DNA of 64,000 bases from Planctomycetota bacterium (GTDB lineage: Bacteria; Planctomycetota; Planctomycetia; Pirellulales; Pirellulaceae): positions 248,001 through 312,000 of the forward strand of contig CAUJHS010000117.1 of assembly GCA_963204915.1 (NCBI GenBank), given 5' to 3'. Positions 52,966-63,040 of this stretch are shown here, in pieces. Within the stretch, counting starts at the first letter, position 1; the number at the start of each line of letters is the position of its first letter. A program made the translations under genes and the position numbers. The notes under the pieces are model-generated. The model had not been told where the DNA came from. It saw nothing but the letters and a program-made list of their open reading frames with translations, and did not search any database.

Positions 52966-55077
52966 TCAGTTCGTCTCGTCCTGCGCCCGGTGGGGCTCGA
53001 AGACGGTGCGGCGAGACTGCGCGGCTTGTTTGACGGCGTTACAGGCGTCTTCATAGAGCGCCTTCTGGCTGCGCACGCGTTTGCGTTTTCCCTTGCCGAC
53101 GCGCTCGTAGGAGCCATCGGGCAACAGCCGACGTCCTTTGACCGTGTCTTTGAAGTAGGTGTCGAGAATCGCCATCAACCGATCGCGCAAGGGAGGATCC
53201 TCGACCGGCGTGAGCAGTTCGACTCGGCCGTCCAGGTTGCGCGGCATCCAATCGGCGCTGGAGATAAACGTCAGATTATCTCCGCCGTGGTGAAAGTGAA
53301 GAATGCGCGCATGCTCCAAGAACCGATCGACGATGCTGATCACTTCGATGTTTTCGCTCAGGCCCGGAACGCCAGGCCGCAGGCAACAGATGCCGCGAAT
53401 GTTCAACCGCACGGGCACGCCGGCTTGAGACGCATCGTACAGGGCGTCGATGATGGCCGGATCGACGAGCGAGTTGACCTTGGCTTGAATTGCCGCTTTT
53501 TGCCCGCGCCGTTTCCGTTCGGTCTCGCTTTGAATCAACTCCAGGATATACTCGCGCAGGCCCAGCGGCGCCATTTCGAGCTTGAGCATCCGCCGAGGTT
53601 GCGAATAGCCGGTAATTGCGTTGAAGAACGTCGTGGCGTCGGCGCCCAGTTCTTCATTCGACGTGAGGAAGCTAATGTCGCTGTAAATGCGCGCCGTGGC
53701 TTCGTTGTAATTACCCGTGCCAAAATGCACGTACCGCTGCACTCCATGCGGTTCGCGGCGCACGATGACACAAATCTTCGCGTGGGTCTTCAAGCCCTTC
53801 ACGCCATACAGAACCTGCACGCCGGCTTGTTCTAAGCGCTCGGCCCATTCGATGTTGCGGGCTTCGTCAAAGCGGGCTTTCAGCTCGACCAGCGCCGTGA
53901 CGTTCTTCCCGCGCTGCGCCGCGCGGGCCAGCGCCGCCACAATCGGGCTATTGCGGCTGGTGCGATACAGAATTTGCTTGATGGCCAAAACGTCCGGATC
54001 GTCGGCGGCCTCTTCGAGCAATCGGACCACGGGGTCGAACGTTTGATAGGGGTGATGCAGCAACACGTCTTTTTGTGCAAGCACCTCGAACATGCGCGCC
54101 GTGGGGTCAATCGCAGGCGACGGTTGCGGCGGCCACGGTTCGTCTTTGAGCGAATCAAACCCGCCGAGATCGGCCAGGCTCATCCAAGCGCGCAAATCGA
54201 GCGGTCCCGGCGCAAGATAGACATCGGCCGCATCGACCTCGAACACTTGTTGCAGGAACTGTAAAACTTCGGGCGTGGCCTGATGCGACAACTCAAGCCG
54301 CACGTAATCGCCCAGCCGGCGCGCGTCGAGGATTTCTTTCATGCTTTCCAGCAAATCCGACGCTTTGTCTTCGCGCAAGGCGATGTCGGCGTTGCGGGTA
54401 ATCCGAAAGGGAACCGCCTCGGCGACAGTTTCACCAGGGAAAAACCGCTCCACGAAGAGTGAGACCGCGTCCTCGACGAGTAAGTACTCATAACCACCTT
54501 CCGACGGAAGCGTGATAAACCGCGAAAGCGACCGACCCAGAGGAATCACGGCGAAACGCATTTCCTGCCCTTCCGCCGCGGGCGCCAAACGCGCGCACAC
54601 ATTCAGGGTTTGATTCATCAGCAGCGGAAGATCATCGGGCGCGGCCACGGCAATGGGCGTGAGCACCGGATAGATCTCGTTGTCGAAAACCCGCTCGACG
54701 GTTTCTCGTTGGCGGTGCGAAAGCGCCGCGGGCGCGATGCGCTTAATGCCATTGGCGGCCAGCGGCGGCTCGAGGTCCTCCAAAAGACATTGATACTGGT
54801 TGCCAACCATTTGATGGACGCGAACGCTGATCGCTTCGAGTTGTTCGTAGGCGGTCATGCCCGACGGATCGCGGCGCGCGGCCTTGCGTCCGGCCAGCAT
54901 TTGCAGGCCGCCCACGCGCACCATGAAGAATTCGTCCAAGTTCGAAGCGGTGATTGCCAGGAATTTAAGGCGCTCCAGCAGCGGGTTGGAGGGTTCTTTT
55001 GCCTCGTCCAGCACGCGCTGATTGAACTCCAGCCAGCTTAATTCGCGATTGATGTACTTGGGAGTGTGCGAGGTCAT
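52966..55077 (-). CDS. ppk1: Polyphosphate kinase Ppk1
   Basis: 703 residues; start 55077 (MTSHTPKYINRELSWLEFN). INRELSWLEFNQRVLDEA and NLDEFFMVRVGGL mark the N-domain; the catalytic histidine is in KTHAKICVIVRRE, and HFGTGNYNEATARIYSDISFLT is the second PLD-like motif. C-terminal LNIRGICCLRPGVPGLSENI and HARILHFHHGG are typical. It reversibly transfers the ATP gamma phosphate to polyphosphate. It follows ppx by 76 nt on the same strand. Confidence 0.96.
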   Translation of the reverse strand: MTSHTPKYINRELSWLEFNQRVLDEAKEPSNPLLERLKFLAITASNLDEFFMVRVGGLQMLAGRKAARRDPSGMTAYEQLEAISVRVHQMVGNQYQCLLEDLEPPLAANGIKRIAPAALSHRQRETVERVFDNEIYPVLTPIAVAAPDDLPLLMNQTLNVCARLAPAAEGQEMRFAVIPLGRSLSRFITLPSEGGYEYLLVEDAVSLFVERFFPGETVAEAVPFRITRNADIALREDKASDLLESMKEILDARRLGDYVRLELSHQATPEVLQFLQQVFEVDAADVYLAPGPLDLRAWMSLADLGGFDSLKDEPWPPQPSPAIDPTARMFEVLAQKDVLLHHPYQTFDPVVRLLEEAADDPDVLAIKQILYRTSRNSPIVAALARAAQRGKNVTALVELKARFDEARNIEWAERLEQAGVQVLYGVKGLKTHAKICVIVRREPHGVQRYVHFGTGNYNEATARIYSDISFLTSNEELGADATTFFNAITGYSQPRRMLKLEMAPLGLREYILELIQSETERKRRGQKAAIQAKVNSLVDPAIIDALYDASQAGVPVRLNIRGICCLRPGVPGLSENIEVISIVDRFLEHARILHFHHGGDNLTFISSADWMPRNLDGRVELLTPVEDPPLRDRLMAILDTYFKDTVKGRRLLPDGSYERVGKGKRKRVRSQKALYEDACNAVKQAAQSRRTVFEPHRAQDETN

Positions 55078-55153
55078 GCGGCAGAAAAGCGACAGGGAAA
55101 GACAACCAACCGACGTAACCGAAAGACGCGAAGCCGCCATCAAAGGACGGCCG

Positions 55154-56737
55154 TCACCGTAACACGCGACGCAGGACAATGGCCATGCCGTAAATATCTT
55201 CAAACAAAGCGCCAAGTTGTTTCAGCGCGAGCTGCTCCAACGCGAGATCGTTCACGCGCGGAATCGAGATGACCAGTTGGCCGTCTTTGCGCTCGCAACG
55301 AATCTCTTGCAAACGCTGGCTGTACGAACGATCCAGCGCAATCGCTACGCGCAGGATGGCGGCCAGCTTGGCTACGGCAATGCGAGCTTCGCGCGGCAGC
55401 GTTGCGTAGCCCTCATGGTACGGCTTGGGGTTGTACCGCCGATGATACCGCGCTACGAGCGACGTGAGCAGCAAATCGCTGCGGCCCAGGCCGAAGATTT
55501 CGCTGTTGTTGATGAGATACATCGAGTGCTTGTGATAGCCGCGATCGCTTACATACATGCCAATTTCATGCAGCAGGGCCGCCACGTACAAGATCGACTC
55601 GTGTCGTTGGCTCAGGCCGTGATCGGGCTGCAAGAACCGGAATAGCGTTCGGGACAGTTCGGCCACGTGCCGCGCATGGGCTTCGTCAAAGCCAAACTTC
55701 TCCCCTAACGTGAGCGCCGATCGCACCACTTGGTTGGTAAACTCTTCGGTCCACGCACCTCGGCGGGCCATGTCTTTGAGCAGACCGTCGCGCAAGTTGA
55801 CGTTGGTCACATACACCTGTTCCAGGCCGAACCCGCGTGCAATTTCCGCGTACATGAGTAGCGCCGGGCCCAGCGTATGCGCGTCGGCGTAAGCCACATG
55901 ATGCTTGAGGACTAATTCATCTTCGGTTTGGTTCAGCACGCGCGCGGCGAGCTTCTCTAACTCGACCAGCGGAAGCGGCGTCAATTTGCCTGGCTGCCAA
56001 TCGGGAATTAAGTCGGCGGCGGCGAAACGAATGTCGCCGCCCAGGGCGATCATCTGTACGGCGCCCTGCGGCTCTGCATCTTCCACCATTTGCTGCACGA
56101 CGCCGTGTATCTGGCTTTTCATAATGTCGCGCAGCCGGTTCTCGGGCGCCCGATACGCCTGGAGCATTTCAACCAGCCGGAGCGAACCCAGCCGATAGGT
56201 GCGCGAGAAGAGCACGTCTTCATTTTGCACCAGGAGCACTTCGGTCGTGCCGCCGCCGACTTCCGTTATCACCATGGGCGATTGAGCCAGCGCTGGTTCG
56301 CTCTTGAGTTTGGGCTGCACCCCCAGGTAGGTGATCCGGCTGACCTCGGCTTCCTCGACGGTCTCGACTTCGATCCCCGTGGCGATATACACACGGTCGA
56401 TAAAGTCGAGCCGGTTTTCCGCTTCCCGCACGGCGCTGGTGGCGATCACTCGAATCTGGTCGGGCGCGTTGATTTGATACTCGGCCAGCTTCCGGCGATA
56501 ATCACGCAGCACGTTCACGCACTGTTCGATTGTGGCCTTGCGAATGGCGCGGCGAGTGAAGGTGTCGCGCCCCAGGTTCACTTCCTGGGCGAGATTTTCC
56601 AGGGTGCGTACTTTCCCGCTGTCGTTAATCTCGGCAATCGCCATACGAATGGCGGAAGCCCCGATATCAATCACCGCCACCGCACGAATGTTTTGCGGGG
56701 GCGAGGGCGCGGCTCCTTCCGGCGGTGTGGCGTTCAT
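55154..56737 (-). CDS. ppx: Exopolyphosphatase (Ppx/GppA family)
   Basis: 527 residues. ASKHA-type phosphate motif IDIGASAIRMAIAEI and EVGGGTTEVLLV in the N-terminal half; C-terminal HD-type domain with AALLHEIGMYVSDRGYHKHSMYLI (HE instead of HD). Degrades long polyphosphate or pppGpp. Its ATG overlaps the ROK stop (ATGA), so it is translated with the ROK kinase and lies 76 nt before ppk1. A PPK/PPX pair on one transcript is well known for polyphosphate turnover. Confidence 0.95.
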   Translation of the reverse strand: MNATPPEGAAPSPPQNIRAVAVIDIGASAIRMAIAEINDSGKVRTLENLAQEVNLGRDTFTRRAIRKATIEQCVNVLRDYRRKLAEYQINAPDQIRVIATSAVREAENRLDFIDRVYIATGIEVETVEEAEVSRITYLGVQPKLKSEPALAQSPMVITEVGGGTTEVLLVQNEDVLFSRTYRLGSLRLVEMLQAYRAPENRLRDIMKSQIHGVVQQMVEDAEPQGAVQMIALGGDIRFAAADLIPDWQPGKLTPLPLVELEKLAARVLNQTEDELVLKHHVAYADAHTLGPALLMYAEIARGFGLEQVYVTNVNLRDGLLKDMARRGAWTEEFTNQVVRSALTLGEKFGFDEAHARHVAELSRTLFRFLQPDHGLSQRHESILYVAALLHEIGMYVSDRGYHKHSMYLINNSEIFGLGRSDLLLTSLVARYHRRYNPKPYHEGYATLPREARIAVAKLAAILRVAIALDRSYSQRLQEIRCERKDGQLVISIPRVNDLALEQLALKQLGALFEDIYGMAIVLRRVLR

Positions 56738-57726
56738 GGTTGAATCACCTCACGCGCCCACGCCGCAGCCCCCAAGAGCACCGAATCGTCTCCTAGTAGA
56801 CACGGTACGACCCGGAACGAATTGACGTACGACGGCATGACATGTTTGTTCGCCGTCTTTCCCACTCCGCCCACGAACAACTCCGGCATTGCTTCGACCA
56901 AGCCGCCGCCCAGCACCACGACGTCGGGCGACAATAAGTGGATCACGTTGGCCACGGCCACACCGATCCGGCCGGCCGCTTCGCGCACAATGCGTTCGAT
57001 CACTTTATCGCCGGCTTTGATGGAGGCCGCTAACGCGCCGCTACGAATCGCCGTTAAGTCGGCGCCGGCAGCCGCCATTAAATTTGGAGCGTCGCCCCGA
57101 AACGCGGCTTTCGCCGCTTCGGCCGCAATCGCCATGCGGCTGGCCACGGTCTCCAGACAGCCGCGTTGTCCGCATCCGCACATCGAACCATACGGCACAA
57201 CTTGCAGGTGTCCGATTTCCATGCAGGAGCGGTTACGTCCACGCAAAATACGTCCTTCATAGACGCACCCACCGCCGATGCCGGTGCCAGGAAATACTCC
57301 GACGACGCAACGGGCGTCACGTCCGGCACCAAAGCGATATTCGCCGAAAACCCCCGCGTCAACGTCGTTGGCGATCACCGCGGGGCAACCAAATTCCTTT
57401 TGCAAATGATCGCGCAAGGCGACGTCTTTCCAACCCAGGTTGGGAGCGTCAATCACCACGCCCTTGTCCAAATCGAGCGGACCGGGACAGCCCACACCAA
57501 TTCCCGCCAGCCGGCTCGCGTCGATCTTTGCATCGGCAAGCGCATCGCGAATGGTTTTGACCATGCGCTCCAGGACCGTGCCGACGCCTTCGTGCCCTTT
57601 GGTCTTTCTTCGCTCTTTGCCAATCACTTTCATGTCGCTGTTGAGCACCGCCGCGAGCATTTTCGTGCCGCCCAGGTCAAAGCCGACCCAGCAATCGCGT
57701 CGGACATCAGGCGGAGTAGTATTCAT
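56734..57726 (-). CDS. ROK-family sugar kinase
   Basis: 330 residues. VGFDLGGTKMLAAVLN (ATP phosphate), IGVGCPGPLDLDKG, AVIANDVDAGVFGEYRFG (sugar; catalytic Asp) and GVFPGTGIGGGCVYEGRILRG; ROK zinc motif GHLQV and CGCGQRGCLETVAS. Phosphorylates glucose or another hexose. The stop codon overlaps the ppx start, so it leads the polyphosphate operon. Polyphosphate-dependent glucokinases are also ROK proteins, so polyP as donor is possible here; nothing in the motif proves it. Confidence 0.93.
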   Translation of the reverse strand: MNTTPPDVRRDCWVGFDLGGTKMLAAVLNSDMKVIGKERRKTKGHEGVGTVLERMVKTIRDALADAKIDASRLAGIGVGCPGPLDLDKGVVIDAPNLGWKDVALRDHLQKEFGCPAVIANDVDAGVFGEYRFGAGRDARCVVGVFPGTGIGGGCVYEGRILRGRNRSCMEIGHLQVVPYGSMCGCGQRGCLETVASRMAIAAEAAKAAFRGDAPNLMAAAGADLTAIRSGALAASIKAGDKVIERIVREAAGRIGVAVANVIHLLSPDVVVLGGGLVEAMPELFVGGVGKTANKHVMPSYVNSFRVVPCLLGDDSVLLGAAAWAREVIQP

Positions 57727-57897
57727 GGTGCGGCTCCAAGGCGATTAAACGAAAGCGAACGGGCCGGCAAGCGCCGACACTGCGTATCGTCGCATACGAC
57801 GTTCCGACTGGCAACGGAGCAAAACGCGCCCGTTTGTTGACCCATGCGGAAAGACTTGATTAAAATCCAACAGTTTCCTTTGGGGAACGGGGTTCTT

Positions 57898-58083
57898 ATG
57901 CGCATGATTACCGGGGGATTGTTGATTGCCGGCGCCGAACAGGCCTTTGCCCACGCGCTCTCAATCCGTTTTCCACACGACGCCTTCGCCCGGCAGGTGC
58001 TGTTGCCCGCCAGCGCCGTGCTGCTAACCGTGGGCGTGGTTTTTTTGCTGTGGGGTTTAGTTACCGAACGGCCCAGGTCATGA
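57898..58083 (+). CDS. Small two-helix membrane protein
   Basis: 61 residues (start ATG at 57898 with GGGGAACGGGG nearby; a start at 57844 is possible). TM segments MITGGLLIAGAEQAFAHAL and VLLPASAVLLTVGVVFLLWGLV. No known family. Its stop overlaps the ATG of the next gene (ATGA), so the two are translated together. Confidence 0.6.
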   Translation: MRMITGGLLIAGAEQAFAHALSIRFPHDAFARQVLLPASAVLLTVGVVFLLWGLVTERPRS

Positions 58084-61052
58084 GTTTTGAACACGGGGTT
58101 TTAGGACTTTGCGCCGCGGATCAGCCAGGCGACACGCGCCCTCGGCTCGGGACGCGCTGGCTAGCCGCCGTGGCGATCCTCATCGCCGTGGCGCTGGTGC
58201 TCAAGCCGGTGTATACGGCCACGCCGCACGAGAAAACGCTGTGGAAATCGGCATGTGAATTGAGCAACCAGCGCTACTCCCAAAGCCTCGCCTTGGCCGA
58301 AAGCGTCCTGAAACAGGCCCCCCATCATCACGGCGCACTCATGCTCGCGGGCGAAGCCGCCGCGGCCATGCACGACGACGCGCTCGCTTTGCACTACTTC
58401 GAGCAAGCGATCCAACATGGGGGAGAGCGATCGGTCGATGCGCTGCATCTCGCGGGCGAACGCGCGTTACGACTTGGACGTGTGGGCGACTCCGAGCGGT
58501 ATCTACGCCGAGCCTTGGAACTCGATCCCTCTCATCTTGACGCGAACCGCCATTTGGCCGAACTGCTGCAACTGCAAGGACGCACCTGGGAATCGTTGCC
58601 GCATGTGTTCGCGCTCTTGCGTGAGGGCGTATTCACGATCATGAACCTTCAGGAGCTGAGCGACACTGACATGGTGTGGCGGTCCGATCAGGACTTTGAA
58701 GCTCGATGCCTGCAGGCTGCTCCGCACGATCCGTTGCCCTTGCTTTGTCGCGCCCGCGTCGCCCTGCTGTTTAACAGCAAGCAGCATGCATCCGACTTAT
58801 TGCATCGCGTGACCGCGGCGCATCCGGATCAAATGCAAGCGCAAGCCCACCTGGGGCGACTACTGTTGGACTCCAAATCCGACTTTTTGGGCTGGCATTC
58901 CCGTCTGGGCCAAGACGCCGATCATCACCCCGAGATCTGGTTTCTCCGCGGTATGTGGGCCCGGCAAAACGGGCAAACCCGCGCCGCGGCGCGATGTTTC
59001 TGGGAAGCGCTTTGTTTGCATCCTGACCATTCCGCGGCCACGCACCAACTGGCGTCGGCATTGGCGCGATTAGGCCAGAGTGAAGAAAGCCGGCTGTTAG
59101 CGGAACGCGCCCGGCAGCTCGACCAAGTCAAATTGATGCAGTCCCAGTTTGATGAGCGGGAAGATTTCGTCAGAAAAGTGGCGGAGAAACTTGAGTCGCT
59201 TGGCCGATATTGGGAGGCCGCCGGTTATTACTACGTCGCCTGGTCGGCCGATCCGCGCCGCACGTGGGCCACGCAAGGCATGCTGCGTTTGCACGGGCGA
59301 ATTCACGGCGCTGCGCGCTGTGATGAATGGGAAATGTTTGTCCGCTCGCTCGACCTTTCCTCCGAGCCGCTGCCTCAGTGGAGCGACGTCCCGGCGCCCG
59401 GTCCATCGTCTTCGTCGAGTGAACAAGACTTGCGCGTCGCCTTCGAAGATGTTGCTGAGGCTGTAGGATTGAAATTCCAGTACAACAACGGCGCCGATCC
59501 GACCGGAAAACGCGTTTACACCTTCGAGTACAGCGGCGGCGGGGTCGGCGTGTTGGATTACGACGCCGACGGATATCCCGATCTCTATCTCTCGCAAGGA
59601 TGTTCCTGGCCGGTACAAGCCGGCGCTTCCGCCGACCCGGACCGTCTCTTTCGTAATCGCGGCGACGGCGCGTTTGAAGACGTGACGCTCCACACCGGGT
59701 TGGGCGATCTCGGTCTGAGCCAAGGCGTGACCGTGGGCGATGTCAACAGCGACGGATTTCCTGATCTGTATGTCGCCAATATCGGTATGGGACGCTTGTA
59801 CTTGAACAATGGCGACGGCACGTATCGTGATGTCACTGAAGAAACCGGCGTCGGGTTTGAATCGTGGGCGTCGAGCTGTGTTCTGGCCGACTTCAACCAA
59901 GACGCGTTGCCCGATTTGTACGTCGTGACGTATCTCACGATGAAGTCCATCGAACACCAATGCGAAACGAGTAATCGCCCCGTTCAGTGCGGCCCCGTAG
60001 GTCTGGATGCGGAAGTGGACCGCCTGTTCCTTAACCTGGGCGACGGACGGTTTCGCGACGTGACGCAGGAATCGGGAATTGTGCTTCCCGACGGGAAGGG
60101 CTTGGGCGTTGTCGCGGCCGACTTCGACGGCTCGCATCGTCTGGGGCTGTTTGTCGCCAACGATACGACAGCGAACTATTTTTTGGTCAATCAGACTGCA
60201 AAACCGGGCGATTCCATTCGATTTCACGATGAATCCGCATTTCGCGGCGTCGCTTGCGACGAAATGGGACGAACGCAAGCCTGCATGGGCATCGCCGCCG
60301 GAGACGCCAACCACGACGGACGGCTCGATTTGCTCGTGACGAACTTCCTGAAAGAAGCCAACGCCCTGTACATGCAACAGGAAGGCGGGATGTTCGCAGA
60401 TCAGATCAAACAAGCCCGTCTTTACGACGCCAGCTTTAACCACATGGGTTGGGGAACCCAGTTTCTCGACGCGGAATTGGACGGCGCGCCGGATTTCGCA
60501 GTCGCCAATGGCCACATCAACGACTACACCAGCGAGGGAATGCCTTACCGCATGCTCGCCCAGTTTTTCCGGGGCGTAGGCGACGGAGAGTTCGCCGAGG
60601 TCGCGCCAAGCCAACTTGGCGCCTACTTTCAATCGCCGTGGCTCGGTCGCGCTATGGCGCGGCTCGATTGGAACCGTGATGGGTTGGAAGACTTATGCAT
60701 CACCCATGTCGATCGCCCCGTCGCGTTGGTGACCAATCGTACGCGGAATCCTGGCCGCCACCTGAAACTGCATTTACGCGCGGTGACCACCGCCCGAGAC
60801 GCCATTGGCGCGGTGGTGCGTGTCACGACGGATGAGCAAACTCAGATGCGCCAATTGACTGCTGGCGACGGGTTTTACGCCAGCAACGAGCGCGTGCTGG
60901 TCTTCGGCTTAGGCGATCAGGCGTCGGCTGCCGATATCGAGATTACCTGGCCCAGCGGCGTCACACAAAAATTTCGTGATGTGGCGGCAGATTCCGAGTG
61001 GATCCTCGTCGAGAACTCCCACGGGCCGTTTCGCGTTTCCCAAGGCCTGTGA
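58080..61052 (+). CDS. Large membrane-anchored TPR, FG-GAP and ASPIC/UnbV protein
   Basis: 990 residues. TM anchor at about 27-46 (WLAAVAILIAVALVLKPVY), TPR units from 60 to 370 (QSLALAESVLKQAPHHHGALML; GDSERYLRRALELDPSHLD), then FG-GAP/VCBS blades with Ca2+-type loops (VGVLDYDADGYPDLYLSQG; VGDVNSDGFPDLYVANIG; ADFNQDALPDLYVV; AGDANHDGRLDLLVTN), and a C-terminal ASPIC/UnbV domain (NERVLVFGLGDQASAADIEITWPSG). CRTAC1-like proteins are exported and bind unknown partners. Coupled to the small membrane gene by the ATGA overlap. Confidence 0.9.
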   Translation: MSFEHGVLGLCAADQPGDTRPRLGTRWLAAVAILIAVALVLKPVYTATPHEKTLWKSACELSNQRYSQSLALAESVLKQAPHHHGALMLAGEAAAAMHDDALALHYFEQAIQHGGERSVDALHLAGERALRLGRVGDSERYLRRALELDPSHLDANRHLAELLQLQGRTWESLPHVFALLREGVFTIMNLQELSDTDMVWRSDQDFEARCLQAAPHDPLPLLCRARVALLFNSKQHASDLLHRVTAAHPDQMQAQAHLGRLLLDSKSDFLGWHSRLGQDADHHPEIWFLRGMWARQNGQTRAAARCFWEALCLHPDHSAATHQLASALARLGQSEESRLLAERARQLDQVKLMQSQFDEREDFVRKVAEKLESLGRYWEAAGYYYVAWSADPRRTWATQGMLRLHGRIHGAARCDEWEMFVRSLDLSSEPLPQWSDVPAPGPSSSSSEQDLRVAFEDVAEAVGLKFQYNNGADPTGKRVYTFEYSGGGVGVLDYDADGYPDLYLSQGCSWPVQAGASADPDRLFRNRGDGAFEDVTLHTGLGDLGLSQGVTVGDVNSDGFPDLYVANIGMGRLYLNNGDGTYRDVTEETGVGFESWASSCVLADFNQDALPDLYVVTYLTMKSIEHQCETSNRPVQCGPVGLDAEVDRLFLNLGDGRFRDVTQESGIVLPDGKGLGVVAADFDGSHRLGLFVANDTTANYFLVNQTAKPGDSIRFHDESAFRGVACDEMGRTQACMGIAAGDANHDGRLDLLVTNFLKEANALYMQQEGGMFADQIKQARLYDASFNHMGWGTQFLDAELDGAPDFAVANGHINDYTSEGMPYRMLAQFFRGVGDGEFAEVAPSQLGAYFQSPWLGRAMARLDWNRDGLEDLCITHVDRPVALVTNRTRNPGRHLKLHLRAVTTARDAIGAVVRVTTDEQTQMRQLTAGDGFYASNERVLVFGLGDQASAADIEITWPSGVTQKFRDVAADSEWILVENSHGPFRVSQGL

Positions 61053-61228
61053 GCGTGAGCGTCCGTTTGACAAGGGAAACAGCCGTTTGCCGGTGGGAAG
61101 ATAGCGCCAAACACCTCGATCGTGCGCGGCAAAAGCGACCCCCTAATATAAGTAAAACTTCATAACTCGCACTTGCCAACTAAGTGTTACGCACGGGCAA
61201 GAAAATTTTATTCGCGCATTTTTCTGGT

Positions 61229-61257
61229 TTGACATCTCGATTTTCGTGTACGATAAT
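61229..61257 (+). promoter_or_regulatory. Near-consensus sigma70 promoter of DUF1559 gene
   Basis: TTGACA (61229-61234) and GATAAT (61252-61257) separated by exactly 17 nt in an AT-rich 294-nt gap (61053-61346). The expected start is near 61264, giving an 80-nt leader before the ATG at 61347 with SD GAGGGAG. Good match to a housekeeping promoter, so strong expression is likely. Confidence 0.8.
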
Positions 61258-61346
61258 CCCCGTCGCATCATTCTGTGCAGATGGGTTTATCCACCCAATA
61301 TTCTTCTCGTTGTCGTTTTTGCGTCCTCTTATCTTGAGGGAGTCCC

Positions 61347-62351
61347 ATGACTTTGAAGGGTCGTCGCGGTTTCACGTTGGTGGAGCTGCTGGTCGTGATC
61401 GCTATTATTGGCGTGTTGGTGGCTTTGCTGCTGCCTGCGGTGCAGGCCGCACGCGAAGCGGCTCGTCGCATGAGCTGCGGAAACAACTTAAAACAAATCG
61501 GCTTAGGATTACACAACTACCACGACACCTACAAAAAGTTCCCCATGGGCGGCTGGGTGACGGCGTCGGGCGGGTGGGGGCCTTCGTTCTGGACTTCGAC
61601 GCTGCCCTATATGGAGCAGGGTCCCCTGTACGATAGGTGGTCCTACAGCGGTTACAGCCCCGGCTGGAGCCATGACCACGTCAATAACCGCAATGCGGTC
61701 AACAACGTGCGCATCGAATACATGCTGTGCCCGTCGAGCCCGCTGCCGCCGATGCATGACACGGGCGCCTGCCAGCAAACCATGCCGCACTACGCCGGCA
61801 TCGCTGGTGCGGTTGACGAAAACGGCTTCGCCAACGATCAACGCAACTGGGGATGCTGCAGTTGCTGCGGCGGCAACGCCGGCACGGGTCGCACCTCGGG
61901 TAGCGGCGTGTTCGCCCACAATATCAATGTGGGCATCAACGACATTACCGATGGCACCTCCAACGTGATGATGATGGGCGAAGGTTCGACCTATGCCTTC
62001 CAAGACCCGATCGCGAAGACGGGGCGTCAGCGTATCGACCCCAGTTATCCTCACGGTTGGACCATGGGTCAGTCGAACGGGAGCATTCTTCGTAGCACAA
62101 ACCTGGCTGCGATGATGGAGCGGCCCTTCAACCTCGCCACCATTCGTTACCCCATCGGCACGCGCGCCTACAACTTGCCCGGCGTGCATGAAAACAAAGG
62201 GTCGAACAACCCGCTTGTTTCAGAGCATCCCGGCGGTATTATGGTCGCACTAGCCGACGGAAGCATTCGCTCCATGTCGGCCACCACCGATTTGATCTTG
62301 CTCAAGCGAGCCGCAGTTCGCGACGACGGGCAAGCGATCACCTTGCCGTAG
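61347..62351 (+). CDS. DUF1559-domain protein with prepilin-type N-terminus
   Basis: 334 residues. [39 protein letters not shown] is a type IV prepilin leader and helix followed by the DUF1559 signature [23 protein letters not shown]; later [19 protein letters not shown]-type ending ([15 protein letters not shown]). Large paralog families of this type are typical of planctomycetes. The protein is probably processed by a prepilin peptidase and exported, but its role is unknown. Driven by a near-consensus promoter. Confidence 0.95.
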   Translation: MTLKGRRGFTLVELLVVIAIIGVLVALLLPAVQAAREAARRMSCGNNLKQIGLGLHNYHDTYKKFPMGGWVTASGGWGPSFWTSTLPYMEQGPLYDRWSYSGYSPGWSHDHVNNRNAVNNVRIEYMLCPSSPLPPMHDTGACQQTMPHYAGIAGAVDENGFANDQRNWGCCSCCGGNAGTGRTSGSGVFAHNINVGINDITDGTSNVMMMGEGSTYAFQDPIAKTGRQRIDPSYPHGWTMGQSNGSILRSTNLAAMMERPFNLATIRYPIGTRAYNLPGVHENKGSNNPLVSEHPGGIMVALADGSIRSMSATTDLILLKRAAVRDDGQAITLP

Positions 62352-62542
62352 TTCCTTGGCGAGGCGCTGTACCGCTTCCTCCAAGGAAGCGGTCCACCTG
62401 TTCCACGATGATGAAAATTCAACAGAGCGCGTCGCTGCGGTTCACTTCGGCATGTGGCGACGCGTTCTGCGTTAGTACGTACTACAACACATCGACCATC
62501 CCTCGCATTACTACGAGTTGCTCAAGGAAATCGAATCTGATT

Positions 62543-63010
62543 ATGCAACACTCCGTCATCGTATCGCGTTTGATGATGGCTTCGTGCCTCTTATTGTTGG
62601 TTGTTGGATGTGGCGGCGATGGCAAAGGCCCCACCGGCACGATTAGCGGCAAACTCCTGTTGAACGGTCAACCGGCTCCTGCAGGCACCCAAATTCACTT
62701 CCTCTCGAACACCGGCGATGCGACCGGCGCCGAAGTCTCCGGAGACGGCACGTTTACGATCATGGGCGTGACGGTCGGCTCGTACCAAGTTTCGGTGACT
62801 CCTCCCGCCGCACAAACCGTGGAGATGACGCCGGAAGAAGCCATGCGGAAGGTGCACGGAACCGCCCCAGGCGAGAAAGGCACCGATCTAGACGCGTTTT
62901 CCAGTCAGGCGGCCAAGACCATTCCGCAGAAATTCACCGATTTCGGCACCAGCGGCGTCAAGTTCGAAGTGAAAGAAGGCAGCAACGACTTCCTGCTCGA
63001 TATGAAGTAA
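62543..63010 (+). CDS. Lipoprotein with transthyretin/carboxypeptidase-like fold
   Basis: 155 residues; start ATG 62543, AAGGA 14 nt upstream. Lipobox VVGC (Cys23), a Gly-rich hinge, then a beta-sandwich-like domain: GTISGKLLLNGQPAPAGTQIHFLSNTGD, GDGTFTIMGVTVGSYQVSVTPP and VKFEVKEGSNDFLLDMK, similar to the small carboxypeptidase-regulatory-like domains that follow DUF1559 genes in planctomycetes. Co-directional with the DUF1559 gene (191 nt). Confidence 0.8.
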   Translation: MQHSVIVSRLMMASCLLLLVVGCGGDGKGPTGTISGKLLLNGQPAPAGTQIHFLSNTGDATGAEVSGDGTFTIMGVTVGSYQVSVTPPAAQTVEMTPEEAMRKVHGTAPGEKGTDLDAFSSQAAKTIPQKFTDFGTSGVKFEVKEGSNDFLLDMK

Positions 63011-63040
63011 TCGAACCAACGCCTCAAAGACTTTCTTATC

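Noticed and set aside
59097-60632. Antisense ORF within the TPR/FG-GAP gene
   Set aside because: The FG-GAP Asp-rich loops on the plus strand are clear; the minus frame has no family features.
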